NCBI RefSeq assembly: GCF_029626265.1 | Contig: NZ_JARUBN010000001.1 | Span: 3,534,001-3,598,000 of the forward strand | Length of the DNA stretch: 64,000 nucleotides | Direction: 5' to 3' | Source of the DNA: Micromonospora sp. WMMD1102 | Lineage (GTDB): Bacteria > Actinomycetota > Actinomycetes > Mycobacteriales > Micromonosporaceae | In this document: positions 25,892-34,875 of the stretch, piece after piece | Layout of the letters: the number at the start of each line of letters is the position of its first letter | How positions within the stretch are numbered: the first letter of the stretch is position 1 | The notes under the pieces: model-generated | What the model was told of the DNA's origin: nothing | Database searches by the model: none | Seen by the model: the letters and a program-made list of their open reading frames with translations, nothing else | Made by a program: the position numbers and the translations under genes

Positions 25892-27325
25892 GTGCTGGAA
25901 TCGGGAGTCCTGCTGAGCGGGCGTTACCGCCTGGACGAGCGTGTCGCCACGGGCGGAATGGGCGACGTGTGGTGCGGTACCGACGTGGTGCTCGGCCGCC
26001 GGGTCGCCGTCAAGGTGCTGCTTCCCTCGCTGCTGGCCGACCCCGACTTCATCGCCCGGTTCCGGGCCGAGGCGCGGATGCTGGCCACCCTGCACCATCC
26101 GGGCATCGTGCAGGTCTTCGACTACGGCGAGGACGAACTCCCCTCCGGCCGCACCGACTACCTGGTGATGGAGTACGTCGACGGCGAGCCGCTGTCGGCC
26201 CGGATCAAGGACAGCGGGCGACTCAGCGTGGTCGACTCGATGCACGTGGTGGCCCAGGTCGCCCAGGCACTGCACGCCGCGCACCAGGGCGGGATCGTGC
26301 ACCGGGACGTCAAGCCGAGCAACCTGCTGGTGCAGGCCGACGGCACCGTCCGGCTGCTCGACTTCGGCGTCGCCCGGTCGGTGGACATCACCAGCATCAC
26401 CAGCTCGAACGCCGTGCCGGGCACGGCGCTCTACATGGCGCCGGAGCAGGCCGCCGGGAAGCCCGTCTCGGCAGCCACCGACATCTACGCACTCGGCGCG
26501 GTGGCATACCAGTGTGTTGCCGGGCAGCCGCCGTTCACCGGGGACAACCCGTTGCAGGTCGCGGTCAAGCACCTGCACGAGGAGCCGGATCCGCTGCCGG
26601 CCGACGTACCCGGGCCGGTGGCCGCGCTGATCGGGCGGGCCCTGGCCAAGGATCCGGCCGACCGGTATCCGGACGCCGCCGCGCTGGCCAGGGCGGCCCG
26701 GTCCGCCGCGATGCACCCGGCGGTGGTGGCGGCGGAGGCCACCGGCGAGGTCTCCGGTGGCGGCATCGCCCCGGCGGAGCCGACCGCGGTGACCGGTCTC
26801 GGCGTCCGGGCCGCCGCCGCGGCCGGTGCGGGCCGGGCCGGTGGTGCCGGCCGGGACGACGGGCCGGGCACCCTGACCGACAACCCGGTGGTCGGCTCCG
26901 GGGGCCGGGACCGGGGCCGGGAGCCCGGGCTCGGCGTGCTCACCCTGGCCGGGCTGGCCGCTGTCGTCGGGGTCGGTGCGGCGGTGGTCACCGTCGTGAT
27001 CGCCCTTGAGATGTCCGGCGACGCCCCGGCGAAGAACGCACCGCCCTCCCCGACCCCGAGCAGCACCGCGACCCTCGGTGCCGAGGTGCCGGAGCAGCCG
27101 TCGGCGGCGGCGCCGAGCGGGCAGGACCCGGACTCGCCCCGTCCCCGGGACAATCCCCGGCCGCGCCCGTCGGCCTCGTCGAAACCGACCGCGACCCCGG
27201 ACGGCGAGCCGACCAGTGAGCCGACCCAGTCGGCGGCGCCGACCAACCCGGCGCCGAGCAACCCGCCGACCGGCCCGGCCGACCCGCCGGGCAGTGGCGG
27301 CCCGGTCGAGCCCGGAAACGGCTGA
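25892..27325 (+). CDS. Membrane Ser/Thr protein kinase (PknB family)
   Basis: This 477-aa Hanks-type kinase has a Gly-rich loop (VATGGMGDVW) near residue 20, the VAIK-type lysine (RRVAVKVLL, Lys41), catalytic loop IVHRDVKPSN and DFG (LLDFGVARS). The activation segment ends GTALYMAPEQA. A transmembrane helix near residues 348-370 (TLAGLAAVVGVGAAVVTVVI) leads to a Pro/Ser/Thr-rich outer tail with no PASTA repeats. GTG 25892 follows a TACGGT -10-like box by 6 nt (leaderless). It lies between an importer operon and a polysaccharide gene; its targets are unknown. Confidence 0.9.
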   Translation: MLESGVLLSGRYRLDERVATGGMGDVWCGTDVVLGRRVAVKVLLPSLLADPDFIARFRAEARMLATLHHPGIVQVFDYGEDELPSGRTDYLVMEYVDGEPLSARIKDSGRLSVVDSMHVVAQVAQALHAAHQGGIVHRDVKPSNLLVQADGTVRLLDFGVARSVDITSITSSNAVPGTALYMAPEQAAGKPVSAATDIYALGAVAYQCVAGQPPFTGDNPLQVAVKHLHEEPDPLPADVPGPVAALIGRALAKDPADRYPDAAALARAARSAAMHPAVVAAEATGEVSGGGIAPAEPTAVTGLGVRAAAAAGAGRAGGAGRDDGPGTLTDNPVVGSGGRDRGREPGLGVLTLAGLAAVVGVGAAVVTVVIALEMSGDAPAKNAPPSPTPSSTATLGAEVPEQPSAAAPSGQDPDSPRPRDNPRPRPSASSKPTATPDGEPTSEPTQSAAPTNPAPSNPPTGPADPPGSGGPVEPGNG

Positions 27326-27442
27326 GAAAGGTCGAGCGGTCCGACCGGATCGCGAAATACGTTCCTTTATCCAGTTTCGACTGTGATCAACGATAAATGC
27401 TCCTAAGGTGTGCACCGTCGTCAAAGTACGGTGGGAGCCCGC

Positions 27443-28705
27443 ATGAGCAGGGAAAAGCTAGTTGTGGTCGGCCAGGGGTACGTCGGCCTGCCGCTCGCGA
27501 TGGCCGCGGTGGAGTCCGGTCTGGACGTCGTCGGGCTCGACCTCGACACTGACCGGATAAAGCGGCTCGGCAGCGGGGAGTCCTTCGTCGAGGACATCTC
27601 CGACCAGCGCCTCGGTGCCGCGCTCGCCACCGGCCGTTACCTGCCGACAAGTGACTACGCCGACGCCCGGGACTTCGACGTCTGCGTGATCAGCGTGCCG
27701 ACACCACTGCGGGACGGCGTACCGGACCTCAGCTACGTGGAGCAGGCCGGTTCGGCGCTCGCCCCGTACGTCAGGCCGGGCTGCACCGTGATCCTGGAGT
27801 CGACCACCTATCCCGGCACCACCGAGGAACTGCTCCGGCCACTGCTGGAATCCGGCAGCGGACTGCACAGCCCGGAGGACTTCCACCTCGGCTACAGCCC
27901 CGAACGGATCGACCCCGGCAACCCCGTCTGGAGGCTGGAGAACACCCCGAAGGTGGTCTCCGGGATGGGACCGGCCGCCCTGGACCGGGTCGACTCGTTC
28001 TACCGCCGGATCGTGCGGCAGACCGTACCCGTCGACTCGACCCGGGTCGCCGAGCTCACCAAGCTGATCGAGAACACGTTCCGCCAGGTCAACGTGGCGC
28101 TCGTCAACGAACTGGCGACCTTCAGCCACCAGCTCGACATCGACATCTGGCAGGCCATCGACGCGGCGGCGACCAAGCCCTTCGGGTTCATGTCCTTCCG
28201 GCCGGGCCCCGGCATCGGCGGGCACTGCCTGCCGATCGACCCGTGCTACCTCTCCTGGCAGGTGAAACGCCGGCTCGGCCGGCAGTTCCGGTTCGTCGAG
28301 CTGGCCAGCGACATCAACCACGCCATGCCGGAGTACGTGGCTCAGCGGGTGATGGCCGGGCTGAGCAGCCGGGGCCGGGCACTGCGCGGGGCAAGGTTGC
28401 TGATGATCGGGCTCGCGTACAAGAAGAACACCGGTGACCTGCGGGACTCCCCGGCGATCGACCTGGCCGCCCGGCTGCACGCGCTCGGCGCCCGGATCAG
28501 GGCGGTGGAGCCGCACGCCGATCCGCGACACGTACCGACCGAGTTGTCGGTCGTCGAGTTGACCGAGTACGAGGTCCGGGCCGCCGACGCGGTGGTGGTG
28601 GTCACGGACCACGACGGGCTCGACTACGACATGATCATCAGAACCGCCCGGTACGTCTTCGACAGCCGCGACCGCTGCCGTGGCCCGGTGGTCGAACGCC
28701 TCTGA
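27443..28705 (+). CDS. Nucleotide-sugar (UDP-hexose/HexNAc) 6-dehydrogenase
   Basis: This 420-aa member of the UDP-glucose/GDP-mannose dehydrogenase family makes a UDP-uronic acid with two NAD+. The N-terminal Rossmann motif is VVVGQGYVGLPLAMAAVESG, the linker is ESTTYPGTTEE, and the active-site Cys is in GIGGHCLPIDPCYLSW near residue 262. GLAYKKNTGDLRDSPA marks the C-terminal domain and is typical of the WbpA/WecC/TviB subgroup, so an N-acetylhexosamine substrate is more likely than UDP-glucose. ATG 27443 has GTGGGAG upstream. The likely role is exopolysaccharide precursor supply. Confidence 0.9.
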   Translation: MSREKLVVVGQGYVGLPLAMAAVESGLDVVGLDLDTDRIKRLGSGESFVEDISDQRLGAALATGRYLPTSDYADARDFDVCVISVPTPLRDGVPDLSYVEQAGSALAPYVRPGCTVILESTTYPGTTEELLRPLLESGSGLHSPEDFHLGYSPERIDPGNPVWRLENTPKVVSGMGPAALDRVDSFYRRIVRQTVPVDSTRVAELTKLIENTFRQVNVALVNELATFSHQLDIDIWQAIDAAATKPFGFMSFRPGPGIGGHCLPIDPCYLSWQVKRRLGRQFRFVELASDINHAMPEYVAQRVMAGLSSRGRALRGARLLMIGLAYKKNTGDLRDSPAIDLAARLHALGARIRAVEPHADPRHVPTELSVVELTEYEVRAADAVVVVTDHDGLDYDMIIRTARYVFDSRDRCRGPVVERL

Positions 28706-28789
28706 CGCCCCGCCCGGGGCGCGCACCGCGCACCGCGCGTCGTCGACGGCGACCGGCTACCCGACGTCGACGACCACGGGCTGCACGGC

Positions 28790-28832
28790 GTCAACGGGCC
28801 CGGGCCACCCGACGTCAACGGGCCCGGGCCAC
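28790..28832. repeat. 19-bp direct repeat at the glycosyltransferase 3' end
   Basis: GTCAACGGGCCCGGGCCAC occurs at 28790-28808 and 28814-28832 (period 24 bp). The second copy contains the glycosyltransferase stop codon (28815-28817, minus strand) and the last codons. Confidence 0.8.
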
Positions 28833-29993
28833 GGCGCCGACGGGCTCGGCGTGTTCCGCCGGCCAGCAGCACCGGGCCGTCGCGAGCTGGTGGTAGAGGT
28901 CCCGGGTGGCGGCCACCAGCCTGGGCGTGCCGAACGCCTCCCTGGTCTCGGCCTGCGCGGTCCGGCCCATCCGGCGCCGCAACCCGTCGTCGGCCAGCAG
29001 GAGCAACACCGCGCGAACCAGCCCGTCGACGTCCCGCCGCTCGCAGAGCAGCCCGGTGCGGCCGTTCCGGACCACCTCGGCCGTGCCGCCGACGTCGGTG
29101 GCCACCACCGGCCGGCCGGCGTGACCGGCCTCGACAAGCGTCAGCGGCGTACCCTCGTGATCCGAGGTCTGCACCACCAGGTCGGCTGCGGCATAGACCG
29201 TCTCCAGGTCCGACCGCCAGGGCAGGAAGGTCACCGGAAGCCGGCTGGCGGCGGCCGTACGGACCGTCTCGGCCAACCGGTCGCCCTCGCCGCAGACCAC
29301 GATCCGGGTCTCCGGGCGGGTATGCCGGACCGCCTGGGCCACCCGGAGAAACCGTTCCGGCCGTTTGACCGTGCTGAGCGGGCCGACGTACGCCACCACC
29401 GGCCCGTCACCGGGCAGCCCGAGGATTTGCCGGGCGTGCTCCGGTTCGGGCAGCGGAGACAGGCTCGCCGCCGGTGGCATCACCGTGTACTGGTCGGGTC
29501 GGCCGATCGAGGCGGCCAGGAGTTCGTCGCGTACCCGGGCACCGACCGCGACCAGGGCGTGGCTGGTCCGGGCCAGCGTCCGTTCGGCAGCCGCGACCGC
29601 CCGGCCGGCGCCGGCCAGCGGGTGTGTGTGGAAGCTGTGCACCCGGATCGGCACCCGGCAGGCGGCTGCGGCGACCCGACCCAGCGCACCCGCCCGCAGA
29701 TCGTGGCTGTGCAGCAGGTCCGGCTGGAACTGCCGGATCTCCGCGATCAGCGCGGCCAGCGCCCGGAGGTTGTCGGCCGGCCGGACCGGTCGCCGGAGCG
29801 CGGGCAGCACCCGGACGGGTACGTCGGTGGCCCGCAACCGGCGGTAGTCGCTGGTGCCCGGCTCGACCGGGCCCGTGTACAGCCGCTGTTCGAAGCGGTC
29901 CGGGTCCAACCCCCGCATGAGCGCACCGACCTGCGGCGCGGCCTCGCCCACAGCCATTCGGGAGATGATCCGCAGCACCCGAAGCGGTCGCAT
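28815..29993 (-). CDS. GT4-family glycosyltransferase
   Basis: This 392-aa GT-B enzyme has the N-lobe MRPLRVLRIISRMAVGEAAPQ and LLHSHDLRAGALGR. The C-lobe has VVAYVGPLSTVKRPERFL and the donor-binding E-x7-E region TSDHEGTPLTLVEAGHAGRPVV. The activity is transfer of an unidentified sugar during surface glycan or glycolipid synthesis. It converges on the nucleotide-sugar dehydrogenase gene. Its last codons are duplicated just beyond the stop (28790-28832). Confidence 0.87.
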   Translation of the reverse strand: MRPLRVLRIISRMAVGEAAPQVGALMRGLDPDRFEQRLYTGPVEPGTSDYRRLRATDVPVRVLPALRRPVRPADNLRALAALIAEIRQFQPDLLHSHDLRAGALGRVAAAACRVPIRVHSFHTHPLAGAGRAVAAAERTLARTSHALVAVGARVRDELLAASIGRPDQYTVMPPAASLSPLPEPEHARQILGLPGDGPVVAYVGPLSTVKRPERFLRVAQAVRHTRPETRIVVCGEGDRLAETVRTAAASRLPVTFLPWRSDLETVYAAADLVVQTSDHEGTPLTLVEAGHAGRPVVATDVGGTAEVVRNGRTGLLCERRDVDGLVRAVLLLLADDGLRRRMGRTAQAETREAFGTPRLVAATRDLYHQLATARCCWPAEHAEPVGAVARAR

Positions 29994-30135
29994 GACCAGA
30001 CCTTTCGCGCGTCGGGACGCGTCCGATCCGATGACCGGTCGCGCCGGAATCCGCCTTTTGATCCCGTTATACGCCTATCCGTCCGGGTCGGCCGATGATC
30101 GGAGAAATTAGGAGGGTCGAGAGTGGGAGGGTAGG

Positions 30136-31233
30136 GTGCCGAGCCATGGCGGCGCGATGCGTGACCGGCCCGGGTGCCGGTCGGGCGCGGTGAGCGTACT
30201 CCGGGTCCGTGGACGGGCCCTCCCCGACGGCGAGTGGATCGACCTGTACGCCGACGGCGACCGCTGGACCACCGATCCGGTGGGTGGCGCGGACCTGGTC
30301 GCCGAGGGCTGGTTGCTGCCCGGCCTGGTCGACGCACACACCCACCCCGGTGCCGAGGCGCCCGGCCAGGCGCTCGACGAGGAACTTCTCCGGCACGACC
30401 TGGGTCTGCACGCCGCGCAGGGTGTGACCCTGATCCGCGCCCCGGGTCTGGCCGCCGAGCCACCGCCCTGGTTCGGCATCGACCCCGAGCTGCCGCGTGC
30501 GTTCCACGCCGGACCGTGGATCGCCCAGCCCGGACAGTTCTTCGCGGACTGGGGCCGGCGGGCGTCGCACGACGACCTGCCGGGTGTCGCCGCCGCGCAG
30601 GCCGCCCGGACCGGCTGGGCCAAGGTGATCGCCGACTGGCTCCCGGGCGACGACCCGCTGCCGGTGGAGGTGCTCCGGGCGGTGGTGACCGCGGTGCACG
30701 CCGTCGGCGGCCGGGTCGCGGTGCACAGCCAGCACGCCCAGGGCGGTGCGGCGGCGGTGGCGGCCGGTGTCGACTCCGTAGAGCACGGCATGCACCTGGA
30801 CCCGGCCCTGTTGCACCGGATGGCCGACCAGGGCATCGCGCTGACACCGACACTGGCGGTGATCGCCGGCATACCGCAGCGGCTGCGCGACGACACCGAC
30901 GCCCCGCGCCGACGCTGGGCCCTCGGCGGTGCCGCCGCACACGGACCGCTGGCGGCGGCCGCCGCCGAGGCCGGGGTGACGCTGCTGGCCGGCACCGACT
31001 CCCGGCCGCACGGACGGGTCGCCGACGAGGTGCGCGCGCTGGTGGCCGCCGGCGTACGCCCGCACGTGGCGCTCGGCGCCGCGTCCTGGACCGCCCGGGC
31101 CTACCTCGGGCTGCCGGGTCTGGTGCCGGGCGCCCCCGCCGACGTCGTCGTCTACCCGGACGACCCGCGCGAGGATCTCGACCTGCTGGACCGGCCCAGC
31201 AGGGTGGTGCTGCGCGGACGGGTCGTCCGGTAG
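30136..31233 (+). CDS. Amidohydrolase family protein
   Basis: This 365-aa metal-dependent hydrolase of the imidazolonepropionase/prolidase-like group has the HxH motif LVDAHTHPGAEAP near residue 70, then a Lys in GWAKVIADW, further metal His residues in VHSQHAQGG and EHGMHLD, and the catalytic Asp in LLAGTDSRPHG. The substrate is unknown. GTG 30136 lies 4 nt after GGGAGGG; downstream GTG 30190 is an alternative start. It is divergent from the glycosyltransferase, with a 142-bp shared promoter region. Confidence 0.85.
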   Translation: MPSHGGAMRDRPGCRSGAVSVLRVRGRALPDGEWIDLYADGDRWTTDPVGGADLVAEGWLLPGLVDAHTHPGAEAPGQALDEELLRHDLGLHAAQGVTLIRAPGLAAEPPPWFGIDPELPRAFHAGPWIAQPGQFFADWGRRASHDDLPGVAAAQAARTGWAKVIADWLPGDDPLPVEVLRAVVTAVHAVGGRVAVHSQHAQGGAAAVAAGVDSVEHGMHLDPALLHRMADQGIALTPTLAVIAGIPQRLRDDTDAPRRRWALGGAAAHGPLAAAAAEAGVTLLAGTDSRPHGRVADEVRALVAAGVRPHVALGAASWTARAYLGLPGLVPGAPADVVVYPDDPREDLDLLDRPSRVVLRGRVVR

Positions 31234-31426
31234 CGACCGGCACCACGGACCCGCACCGGGCCGACCCGGCCGAGGGTGCCCGGCGGGGGAGCGCGGCCGT
31301 GGCGTTTGCGCGGGTTCGGGCGGTGGGTATCAGGTCGCCAACACCCCGGCGCGCCGGGGCCGGCGGGTCGACATCGCCGGCCGCGCGCGCCGGGTCGATC
31401 CGCATTCCACCCCCGAGGAGGCTCTC

Positions 31427-31633
31427 ATGCGTTTCGGATCGATAGGCGGCGTCATCGTACTGCTATGGCTGATCATCGGCGCGATCGCCGCCGGGCAGCG
31501 CGGCTACTTCGACCGCAGCAACGACAACTGCGCCGAGGTCGGCACCACCCTCGTGACGGTGGTCGCCGGACCGCTGAACTACGTCGGACTGAACCCCGAG
31601 ATCGAGTGCGACGTGCCCGAGCCGTCGCAGTAA
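31427..31633 (+). CDS. Small single-helix membrane protein
   Basis: This 68-aa protein has an N-terminal helix (IGGVIVLLWLIIGAIAAGQRG) and a short outer domain with two Cys (NDNCAEVG and PEIECDVPE) that could form a disulfide. GAGGAGG lies 6 nt before ATG 31427, and a perfect hairpin follows. Similar short proteins are widespread in actinobacteria without known function. Confidence 0.78.
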   Translation: MRFGSIGGVIVLLWLIIGAIAAGQRGYFDRSNDNCAEVGTTLVTVVAGPLNYVGLNPEIECDVPEPSQ

Positions 31634-31647
31634 CCGATCGGCGACAC

Positions 31648-31679
31648 CGCGCCGGGCCGACCCGAGTCGGCCCGGCGCG
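31648..31679 (+). terminator. Hairpin terminator after the small membrane protein
   Basis: A perfect 14-bp stem (31648-31661 with 31666-31679, CGCGCCGGGCCGAC) encloses a 4-nt loop, 15 bp after the stop codon. Confidence 0.8.
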
Positions 31680-31881
31680 TCGCGTTCCGGGGCCTTCGGG
31701 CCGGGACAGTCCGAGCCGATCGGTCAGCCGGATCTCGCTGTCCAGCCGGTCCCCCGGGACGGGTCCTCCGCGCATGATGGCAGCGGCGAGCCGCGGCTTG
31801 GCGGACGTACCGGAACAGACGTCGCCAACGCGCGTTGATTCGTATATCCGGATTTAGCAATATAGATGATTCCCATCCGCT

Positions 31882-31914
31882 CACGGGTACTGACATTTGT
31901 CATGAGTACCCGTG
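31882..31914. promoter_or_regulatory. Inverted-repeat operator upstream of ramC
   Basis: Perfect 10-bp arms, CACGGGTACT (31882-31891) and AGTACCCGTG (31905-31914), flank a centre that itself contains GACA/TGTC. It is centred about 130 bp before the LanKC start. This could be a binding site for a dimeric regulator or a 5'-leader hairpin; a RamR-type regulator is one candidate (inference). Confidence 0.5.
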
Positions 31915-32027
31915 CATGACGCACCGCGAGGAATGACTTAACACACTAGTAACACCTCGGATGCGACCGGGAGACTCGAATGTGTCGATGAAGCATCGGT
32001 CGACCAGAGACCATCCGAGGAGTCGCA

Positions 32028-34859
32028 ATGGACGAGAGGTACGACGCGTACTGCGCGGTCGATCCGCTGTTCTACGACTCCCTCGGCACGACCTCCGCCA
32101 CCGCCTCCGGCGGGTTCGCGGCTGCCGGCCGACCCGTGCCGGCCGGCTGGCAGCGCGAGCCCAAGGACGACTGGCTGGTCTACGGCCCGGTCGACGGCAA
32201 GCTGCCCCAGCAGGGCTGGAAAATTCACGTCTCGGCCTGCCTGGACAACGCCGACCGGATCCTGGACGACGTCTTCGACTACTGCGTACCCCGGGGAATG
32301 TCGTTCAAGTTCCTCCGTGGCCCGCGGATGCTGCTGATGCGCAACTCGAAGTACGCCCGGCGCGGCTCCAGCGGCAAGTTCGTCACCATCTATCCCCGGG
32401 ACGAGGCCGAACTCGAACTGGCCTGCAAGGAACTCGCCGAGCGACTCGACGGCGAGTCCGGCCCGTACATCCTCAGCGACCTGCGCTACGGCACCGGCCC
32501 ACTCTACGTCCGGTACGGCGGATTCGCCGCCCGGTACTGCGTCAGCGCCGACGGCCAGGTGGTGCCCGCCGTCGAGGACGGCACCGGCACCCTGGTACCG
32601 GACCGGCGCGACCCGGTCTTCCACGTACCGGACTGGGTGAGCCTGCCGGAGTTCCTCGGCCCGCACCTCGCCGCCCGGAACGCGACCACCACAAGCGACC
32701 TGCCGTACCGGATCGAACGGGTGATCCACTTCTCCAACGGCGGCGGCCTGTACGTCGGCCGGGACACCCGCACCGACACCCAGGTGGTGCTGAAGGAGGC
32801 CCGCCCGCACGCCGGGCTGGACGCCAACGGCACCGACGCGATGACCCGGCTGCACCGCGAGGCGGAGATGCTGCGCCGGCTCGCCGACGTGCCAGGCATC
32901 GCCCGGGTGCACGACGAGTTCGTCCTCGGCGAGCACCACTTCCTCGCCCTGGAGTTCGTCGAGGGACGGGCGCTGAACAAGCTGGTCGTCGAGCGCTACC
33001 CGCTGGTCGACGCCGACGCCACCCCGGCCGAGCTGGCCGACTACACGGAGTGGGCGCTGCGGATCCACGCCCAGGTGGAGCGGACCGTACGCGCGATCGC
33101 CGCACACGGCATCGTCTACGGCGACCTGCACCTGTTCAACATCATGGTCGGGCCGGACGACCGGGTCACCCTCGTCGACTTCGAGGTCGCCGCGCCGGTC
33201 GCCGAGGCGGGCCGACCCGCCCTGCGCAACCAGGCGTTCGCCGCCCCGCGCGACCGGACCGGGCTCGCCGTCGACCGGTACGCCCTGGCCTGCCTCCGCC
33301 TCGCCCTGTTCCTGCCGCTGACCCAGATGGTCCGGCTGGCCCCGGCAAAGGCCGGGCACCTCGCCGACGTCGTCGCCGCGCACTTCCCGGTGCCACGCGA
33401 CTTCCTGGACGCGGCGGTCGCCGAGATCACCGGCAGTACCGCCCGCCCCGGCGACCGACCGGCCCAGCGCGCCGACGCGGAGACAGCAGCCCGACCCGAG
33501 CACCCGGCGCGGGCCGGTACGAGCCACCAGGTACCCGGGGCCGACGACTTCGCCACCGGCCGTTCGGCCTGGCCACGGCTGCGCGACCGGATCGCCGGCG
33601 CGATCCTGGCCAGTGCCACACCGGAGCGCGACGACCGGCTCTTCCCCGGCGACATCGAGCAGTTCCGCACCGACGGCCTGAACCTCGGTTACGGCGTGGC
33701 CGGAGTGCTGTACGCCCTGCACGCCGCCGGCGCCGGCCGGCACCCGGAGCACGAGGACTGGCTGGTGAAGCGGGCCCTGCACCCGACCTCCGGCACCCGC
33801 TGCGGCTTCTACGACGGCCTGCACGGGGTGGCGTACGCCCTGGAGCACCTCGGCCGGCGGCAGGACGCGCTCGACGTACTCGACATCTGCCTCGGAGAGC
33901 CCTGGGAAGAACTCGGCGAGGACCTGGTGAGTGGGCTCTCCGGCATAGCGCTCAACCTCGCCGAGATGGCCGGCCGGACCGGCGAACCGACGTTGCGGCA
34001 GGCTGCCTGGCGCGCCGCCGAACTGGTCGCCGACCGGTCGACCGACGGCGCCGGTGCGCCGGCCGGAGGCGACACCGCCGGCAGCACCGGCGCCGGAGTG
34101 CCGCAGGTCAGCGGCGGCCAGCACCCGTACGCGGGACTGACCCGCGGACGCAGCGGCCCGGCCCTGATGTTCCTCCGGCTCTACGAGTGCGGCGGAGACA
34201 CCGAACTGCTGGACCGGGCCGGCGACGCACTCCGGGCCGACCTGCGCCGCTGCGTACTGCGCCCGGACGGTGCGCTGGAGGTCAACGAGGGCTGGCGGAC
34301 CATGCCCTACCTGGCGCACGGTAGTGTCGGCATCGGAGCGGTGCTCGACCAGTATCTCCGGCACCGACCGGACCCGGAACTCGCCGAATCCGCCGCCGCC
34401 ATCCGGCGGGCCGCCCGCGCCCCGTTCTACGCACAGTCCGGACTCTTCGCCGGGCGGGCCGGCATCATCGCCTACCTCGCCGCACGGACGGCCCAGCAGA
34501 GCCGGCCAGATCATGCCGAACTGGACGGCGCTGAGCAGCACCACGCTGAGCAGCACCACGCTGAGCAGGACCACGCTGAGCAGGACCGGGCCGAACTGGA
34601 CCGCCAGGTGCGGCGGCTGGCCTGGCACGCGCTGCCGTACCGGGGCTTCCTCGCCTTCCCCGGCGAGCAACTGCTCCGGCTGTCGACGGACCTGGCCACC
34701 GGGAGCGCGGGCGTACTGCTCGGCACCGCGGCGGCCTGGCACGACGAGCCGGTGACACTGCCCTTCCTCGCGCCGCTTACCGGCGCGACCAGACTCCCTT
34801 CGCTGCCGCGAGGGGCACACCCTTCGCTGCGGCGAGGGGCACATCGGACCGACATCTAG
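32028..34859 (+). CDS. ramC: Class III lanthipeptide synthetase LanKC (RamC-like)
   Basis: This 943-aa trifunctional enzyme phosphorylates Ser/Thr of the precursor, eliminates phosphate to dehydro residues and cyclises with Cys. The N-terminal lyase domain (1-220) includes WKIHVSACLDNADRILDDVF. The kinase domain (about 235-440) has VVLKEARPH (Lys256), IVYGDLHLFNIMV (Asp366, Asn371) and LVDFEVA (Asp384). The LanC-like cyclase domain (about 530-920) has GLNLGYGVAGVLYAL and HGSVGIG but lacks the LanC zinc ligands, as expected for class III. A 6 x 5-residue repeat interrupts the C-terminal part. GAGGAG precedes ATG 32028, and the precursor gene follows by 16 bp. Confidence 0.95.
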   Translation: MDERYDAYCAVDPLFYDSLGTTSATASGGFAAAGRPVPAGWQREPKDDWLVYGPVDGKLPQQGWKIHVSACLDNADRILDDVFDYCVPRGMSFKFLRGPRMLLMRNSKYARRGSSGKFVTIYPRDEAELELACKELAERLDGESGPYILSDLRYGTGPLYVRYGGFAARYCVSADGQVVPAVEDGTGTLVPDRRDPVFHVPDWVSLPEFLGPHLAARNATTTSDLPYRIERVIHFSNGGGLYVGRDTRTDTQVVLKEARPHAGLDANGTDAMTRLHREAEMLRRLADVPGIARVHDEFVLGEHHFLALEFVEGRALNKLVVERYPLVDADATPAELADYTEWALRIHAQVERTVRAIAAHGIVYGDLHLFNIMVGPDDRVTLVDFEVAAPVAEAGRPALRNQAFAAPRDRTGLAVDRYALACLRLALFLPLTQMVRLAPAKAGHLADVVAAHFPVPRDFLDAAVAEITGSTARPGDRPAQRADAETAARPEHPARAGTSHQVPGADDFATGRSAWPRLRDRIAGAILASATPERDDRLFPGDIEQFRTDGLNLGYGVAGVLYALHAAGAGRHPEHEDWLVKRALHPTSGTRCGFYDGLHGVAYALEHLGRRQDALDVLDICLGEPWEELGEDLVSGLSGIALNLAEMAGRTGEPTLRQAAWRAAELVADRSTDGAGAPAGGDTAGSTGAGVPQVSGGQHPYAGLTRGRSGPALMFLRLYECGGDTELLDRAGDALRADLRRCVLRPDGALEVNEGWRTMPYLAHGSVGIGAVLDQYLRHRPDPELAESAAAIRRAARAPFYAQSGLFAGRAGIIAYLAARTAQQSRPDHAELDGAEQHHAEQHHAEQDHAEQDRAELDRQVRRLAWHALPYRGFLAFPGEQLLRLSTDLATGSAGVLLGTAAAWHDEPVTLPFLAPLTGATRLPSLPRGAHPSLRRGAHRTDI
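34515..34604 (+). repeat. Six 15-bp tandem units inside ramC
   Basis: Six in-frame 15-bp units encode AELDG, AEQHH, AEQHH, AEQDH, AEQDR and AELDR near residues 830-859. The central units differ by one or two bases. They form an insertion in the cyclase domain, between YLAARTAQQS and QVRRLAW. Confidence 0.9.
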
Positions 34860-34875
34860 GAGGAGGTGAACACAC

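Larger units (their letters stand above)
31634..32027. other. Leader and promoter region of the lanthipeptide operon
   Basis: This 394-base stretch without a gene holds the terminator at 31648-31679, an AT-richer segment from 31820 to 31880, the inverted repeat at 31882-31914, and the likely ramC promoter (around TTAACACACTAGTAACACC, 31938-31956). It ends with the GAGGAG ribosome-binding site at 32014-32019. No open frame with coding character is visible. Confidence 0.5.

Noticed and set aside
25855..27009. Alternative frame overlapping the Ser/Thr kinase
   Set aside because: It is a frame-shifted shadow without kinase motifs; the frame from 25892 contains all Hanks motifs.
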